DNA of 64,000 nucleotides from assembly GCA_934444365.1 (NCBI GenBank), contig CAKSCM010000008.1, positions 1-64,000 of the forward strand, given 5' to 3'. The stretch is from an uncultured Eubacteriales bacterium. GTDB taxonomy: Bacteria > Bacillota > Clostridia > Oscillospirales > Acutalibacteraceae. The position numbers and the translations under genes were made by a program. The notes beneath the pieces are model-generated. The model made no database searches. It saw only the letters and a program-made list of their open reading frames with translations, and was not told the origin of the DNA. Positions 60,963 to 64,000 of the stretch are shown in pieces; position 1 is the stretch's first letter, and the number at the start of each line of letters is the position of its first letter.

Positions 60963-61931
60963 ATGAATTTTCACGGCAAGGATATAAAGATATTCACTGC
61001 CAATTCCAACCGACAGGTGGCCGAGCAGATTGCTGACTCACTCGGGCTGCCCCTAAGTAAATCCGAGGTACGCACCTTCAGCGACGGAGAGATATCGGTC
61101 TCCATAAACGAATCGGTGCGCGGCTCGGATGTTTTTATTATCCAGTCGACCAGCTACCCCGTCAACGACAACATAATGGAGTTGCTGATAATGATCGACG
61201 CATTAAAGCGTGCGTCGGCCGCCCGCATAACCGCCGTTATCCCCTATTTCGGTTATGCCCGTCAGGACCGCAAGGCCAAGGCGAGAGACCCCATCTCGGC
61301 CAAGCTTGTCGCCGACCTTATAACCACGGCCGGTGCCGACAGGGTGCTTACAATGGATCTTCATGCGGCGCAGATACAGGGCTTTTTTAACATCCCGGTG
61401 GATCATCTGCTCGGCGTGCCGGTGCTCGCCCCCTACTTCCAGAAAAAATTTGCCGGCGAGAATAAAGAGAATCTTGTGGTTGTATCCCCCGACCTCGGCT
61501 CGGTTACAAGAGCGAGGAACTTCGCCCAGAGGCTCGACGTGCCCATCGCCATAGTCGATAAACGCCGTCAGCGCGCAAATGTCAGCGAGGTTATGAATAT
61601 AATCGGCGATGTCAAGGACAAGACGGTTATTCTTGTCGATGACATGATAGATACCGCCGGAACCCTCTGCAATGCGGCCGCCGCCATAATCGAAAAGGGC
61701 GGAGCAAATGAGGTTTACGCCTGCGCGACCCACGGCGTGCTTTCGGGCCCGGCCATGGAGCGCATTACGGCAAGCCCCATAAAGCAGCTCGTTTTGCTTG
61801 ACACCATTTGTCTTGAAGAGAGCAAAAAGACCGATAAAATAACCCTTTTGCCGGTAGCCCCCGTCTTTGCCGAGGCTATTGAGCGCATTTACGAGGACAA
61901 ACCGATGTCCACCATGTTCGGAGTGAAGTAA
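60963..61931 (+). CDS. prs: ribose-phosphate pyrophosphokinase
   Basis: A 322-residue class I PRPP synthetase. FSDGEISVSINESVRGSDVFIIQS, IPYFGYARQDRKAKARDP, the DLHAAQIQGFF metal site and the PRPP loop VDDMIDTAGTL are all present. It makes PRPP from ribose 5-phosphate and ATP for nucleotide, His and Trp synthesis. GGAAGGA precedes the ATG. pth follows after 2 nt, one operon. Confidence 0.98.
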   Translation: MNFHGKDIKIFTANSNRQVAEQIADSLGLPLSKSEVRTFSDGEISVSINESVRGSDVFIIQSTSYPVNDNIMELLIMIDALKRASAARITAVIPYFGYARQDRKAKARDPISAKLVADLITTAGADRVLTMDLHAAQIQGFFNIPVDHLLGVPVLAPYFQKKFAGENKENLVVVSPDLGSVTRARNFAQRLDVPIAIVDKRRQRANVSEVMNIIGDVKDKTVILVDDMIDTAGTLCNAAAAIIEKGGANEVYACATHGVLSGPAMERITASPIKQLVLLDTICLEESKKTDKITLLPVAPVFAEAIERIYEDKPMSTMFGVK

Positions 61932-61933
61932 CA

Positions 61934-62527
61934 GTGTTTTTTAAAAGGCCGGGAGGCAATGTGGAATACATGATCGTCGGGCTCGGCAATCCGGGAAACA
62001 AGTATTCCTCCACCCGTCATAACGCCGGCTTTATGTTCCTTGACCGCCTGCTTAAAAGGTGCGGCTCCCCGACCGAAAAGTTAAAATTCCGCGCGCTCTA
62101 TTCGCTTTGCGACGTGAAGGGGAGCAAATGCCTCATTTTACGGCCGCAGACCTTTATGAACGATTCGGGACTGAGCGTTGCCGAAGCGGCGAGGTTTTAC
62201 AAGGTTCCGCCCGAAAGAATAATCGTCGTTTTTGACGATATATCGCTCGAGCCCGGGCACATGAGGATTCGCCGCAAGGGCTCCGACGGCGGTCACAACG
62301 GAATAAAATCAATAATCGCCATGCTTGACAGCGAGGATTTTCCGCGCATTAAAATCGGCGTCGGCGCAAAGCCCAACCCCGAGTACGATTTGGCAGACTG
62401 GGTGCTTTCGCGTTTTACAAAAGGCGAAACCGAGCTTTTGTCCGAGGTTCTCGAGAGGGCATGCGATGCCGCCGAGGTAATGGTCTCGGGCGATATCGAC
62501 GGCGCAATGAGCCGTTTTAACGGCTGA
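61934..62527 (+). CDS. pth: peptidyl-tRNA hydrolase
   Basis: A 197-residue protein. VGLGNPGNKYSSTRHNAGFMFLD holds the catalytic His, LRPQTFMNDSG and FDDISLEPGHMRIRRKGSDGGHNGIKSI complete the active site. It frees tRNA from dropped-off peptidyl-tRNA. GTG start, with GGAGTG upstream inside the end of prs. The ATG at 61970 would give a bare core, but a short N-terminal extension ending VEYMIVGLGNPG is common in this lineage. Confidence 0.96.
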   Translation: MFFKRPGGNVEYMIVGLGNPGNKYSSTRHNAGFMFLDRLLKRCGSPTEKLKFRALYSLCDVKGSKCLILRPQTFMNDSGLSVAEAARFYKVPPERIIVVFDDISLEPGHMRIRRKGSDGGHNGIKSIIAMLDSEDFPRIKIGVGAKPNPEYDLADWVLSRFTKGETELLSEVLERACDAAEVMVSGDIDGAMSRFNG

Positions 62528-62585
62528 TCGCTGATCGGATAGATCGGATATTCCGACCGTTTAAAGCCGTTTTTTAAAAACCAAT

Positions 62586-62628
62586 AACCCCGGTTAAGAG
62601 TATAAAAAGCTCTTAACCGGGGTTTTGC
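62586..62628 (+). terminator. terminator of prs-pth
   Basis: AACCCCGGTTAAGAG pairs perfectly with CTCTTAACCGGGGTT and runs into TTTGCTT. Confidence 0.9.
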
Positions 62629-62718
62629 TTATATTCAAAATTATCGAACGAATAAGGCTTGATAGGCTGTCACGTCCGCTTTATATCCGATATTTTGCCC
62701 CATCCGATTCCTGCCGAA

Positions 62719-63924
62719 TTAAACGTCAATATAATTTGTTACCGAAACCGGAAAACCGTTTTCGAAATACACCCTCGGAACACGCTTGCCGAGCATGCAT
62801 ACAAATTCGTAATTTATCGTACCGGCCATCGACGCCAAGGTATCCACCGGCAAAAATGCATTCTCGCTTTTACCGAAAACCGTTGCCTCGTCGCCGGGGA
62901 CAACATCTGGAATTCCGCTTACGTCGAGCATGAGCTGATCCATACATATTCGCCCGATAATGGGAGCTTTTTTGCCCCTTATAAGCATATATGCACGTCC
63001 GGAAAGGCAGCGCTGATAGCCGTCGGCGTATCCTATGCAAACCGTTGCTATTCTGGTTTTTTTATCGGTCGTATATGTCCGCCCGTAGCTTACCGTCCTG
63101 CCCGGCGGAACATCCTTTACCATGCTTACGACCGTTCTCAGCTGCATTACGGGCTTAAGCCCCGTATCGCCGCCGACGCCGTCCGACGGGCAAAGTCCGT
63201 AAAGCACTATTCCTTCTCTAACCATATCAAGCTGCATATCGGGATATTCAATGGTCGCCGCCGAATTGCAGCAATGGCGAAGAGAAAAACAAATTCCCCG
63301 GCTCTTGAGTTCCTCTATGCATCTTAAAAAAGCGGCGAAGGCTCCCCTTGTATAAGTACCGTCGCCGTCGCCGTCAAGATCGGCCGACGGGAAATGCGTG
63401 AAAACGCCGCTGAACATAAGACCCTTCATGCTGCACGCCGAATGCATCTCGGCTATACTTTCGGGGCTGAAGGCATCAAAGCCGATCCGTCCCATTCCGG
63501 TATCTATTTTCAAATGGCAATCGATCCCGATGCCCTTTTCCACGGCAACCGCCGAAAGACTTTCGGCGTAAGAAAGGCTGTACACCGTCTGGGTAAGCGA
63601 ATACTTGCCGAGCTCCCCGGCAAGCTGAGGCGGAGTGTAGCCTAAAATCAGCACCGGACGGGTAATTCCGAGCCTCCTTAGCTGACGTCCCTCATCAAAC
63701 GACGATACGGCAAACCAGTCGGTCCCTGCCTCCTCGAGCCGCCTTGCTACATTCTCGACCCCGTGTCCGTAAGCGTCGGCCTTTACTACCGACATTATCT
63801 TTGTGCCCTTTTTGATCCTTGATCTTACTGTGTCGAAATTATCCGCCAACGCGTCAAGGTCAATTTCGGCCCATGTTCTTTTAAATGAAACCTCATTCAT
63901 CCGTAAACCGATGCTCCTGTTCAT
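62719..63924 (-). CDS. alr: alanine racemase
   Basis: A 401-residue PLP enzyme. The PLP lysine K48 is in VVKADAYGHG, the catalytic Tyr in IGYADGYQR near 292, and RICMDQLMLDV follows. It makes D-alanine for peptidoglycan. The ATG at 63924 has only AGGTA close by; the ATG at 63900 with AGGAG 13 nt upstream is an alternative that removes eight residues. No promoter was recognised between the start and the window edge. Confidence 0.96.
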   Translation of the reverse strand: MNRSIGLRMNEVSFKRTWAEIDLDALADNFDTVRSRIKKGTKIMSVVKADAYGHGVENVARRLEEAGTDWFAVSSFDEGRQLRRLGITRPVLILGYTPPQLAGELGKYSLTQTVYSLSYAESLSAVAVEKGIGIDCHLKIDTGMGRIGFDAFSPESIAEMHSACSMKGLMFSGVFTHFPSADLDGDGDGTYTRGAFAAFLRCIEELKSRGICFSLRHCCNSAATIEYPDMQLDMVREGIVLYGLCPSDGVGGDTGLKPVMQLRTVVSMVKDVPPGRTVSYGRTYTTDKKTRIATVCIGYADGYQRCLSGRAYMLIRGKKAPIIGRICMDQLMLDVSGIPDVVPGDEATVFGKSENAFLPVDTLASMAGTINYEFVCMLGKRVPRVYFENGFPVSVTNYIDV

Positions 63925-64000
63925 TACCTATTTAAAAGCTTAATGCTTTCGCTTTGAATGTTTTAATATATGAAAAACTTTTTTGTTATTCCGGCGACCT

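Noticed and set aside
62625..63327. rightward open frames of 102 and 222 codons
   Set aside because: They overlap the terminator of pth and the antisense strand of alr, and show no domain.

Overview
The window reads as chromosome of a low-to-moderate-GC anaerobic member of the Clostridia, probably an Oscillospiraceae/Ruminococcaceae-like gut lineage. This is inferred from gene content: a type I dockerin on a secreted protein, a flavodiiron protein, pyruvate phosphate dikinase, a DUF512/PDZ radical-SAM protein, RNase M5, an MsmK/UgpC-type sugar-transport ATPase and a surface protein with a PKTAD-type sorting tail. There is no rRNA, CRISPR array, phage or IS element. One tRNA gene (Pro, anticodon CGG) is present. 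Many genes have near-consensus sigma-A promoters with 17-bp spacers, and several of these decide translation starts.

Layout. 1-6.9 kb: a DNA-alkylation-repair gene, an imperfect tandem repeat array, a LuxR-type HTH protein behind a membrane PASTA pseudokinase, yebC, a DUF512 protein, and the yceD-rpmF pair. 7-12.5 kb: an AraC regulator diverging from a Gfo/Idh/MocA oxidoreductase, a DMT transporter and an unrecognised protein with a NodB-like core. 12.7-21.3 kb: fprA, mutS, a GH36 alpha-galactosidase, a putative TIM-barrel glycosidase and tRNA-Pro. 21.6-28.5 kb: DUF1015, comEC, holA, rnmV and cca on one strand. 29-33.8 kb: the shared sugar-ABC ATPase, a secreted dockerin-GxGYxYP protein and a GT14 glycosyltransferase. 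34-39.8 kb: the most system-like locus, a beta-helix surface carbohydrate-binding protein diverging from a VTC polyphosphate polymerase, DUF4956, an OmpR-type response regulator and a histidine kinase. A large inverted repeat with 11-bp-spaced half-sites lies between the divergent promoters.

40-51 kb: mnmE, a DUF4430 protein, a D,D-carboxypeptidase, a second GxGYxYP protein without signal peptide, serC-serA with a Rex-like box, and a GLUG surface protein with five 150-bp tandem repeats. 51.2-57.8 kb: marR with a heterodimeric ABC exporter, an MGMT-like protein, a TfoX-N protein, an RlaP-type nucleotidyltransferase and a clearly broken ATC-hydrolase gene. 58-64 kb: ppdK diverging from prs-pth, then alr.

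The recurring theme is polysaccharide handling at the cell surface (dockerin, beta-helix binder, sorting-signal protein, alpha-galactosidase, GT14, two GxGYxYP proteins) beside ordinary housekeeping genes. The best candidate for an under-described system is the VTC/DUF4956/beta-helix/two-component locus and its operator. The paired dockerin-bearing and cytoplasmic GxGYxYP proteins come second.
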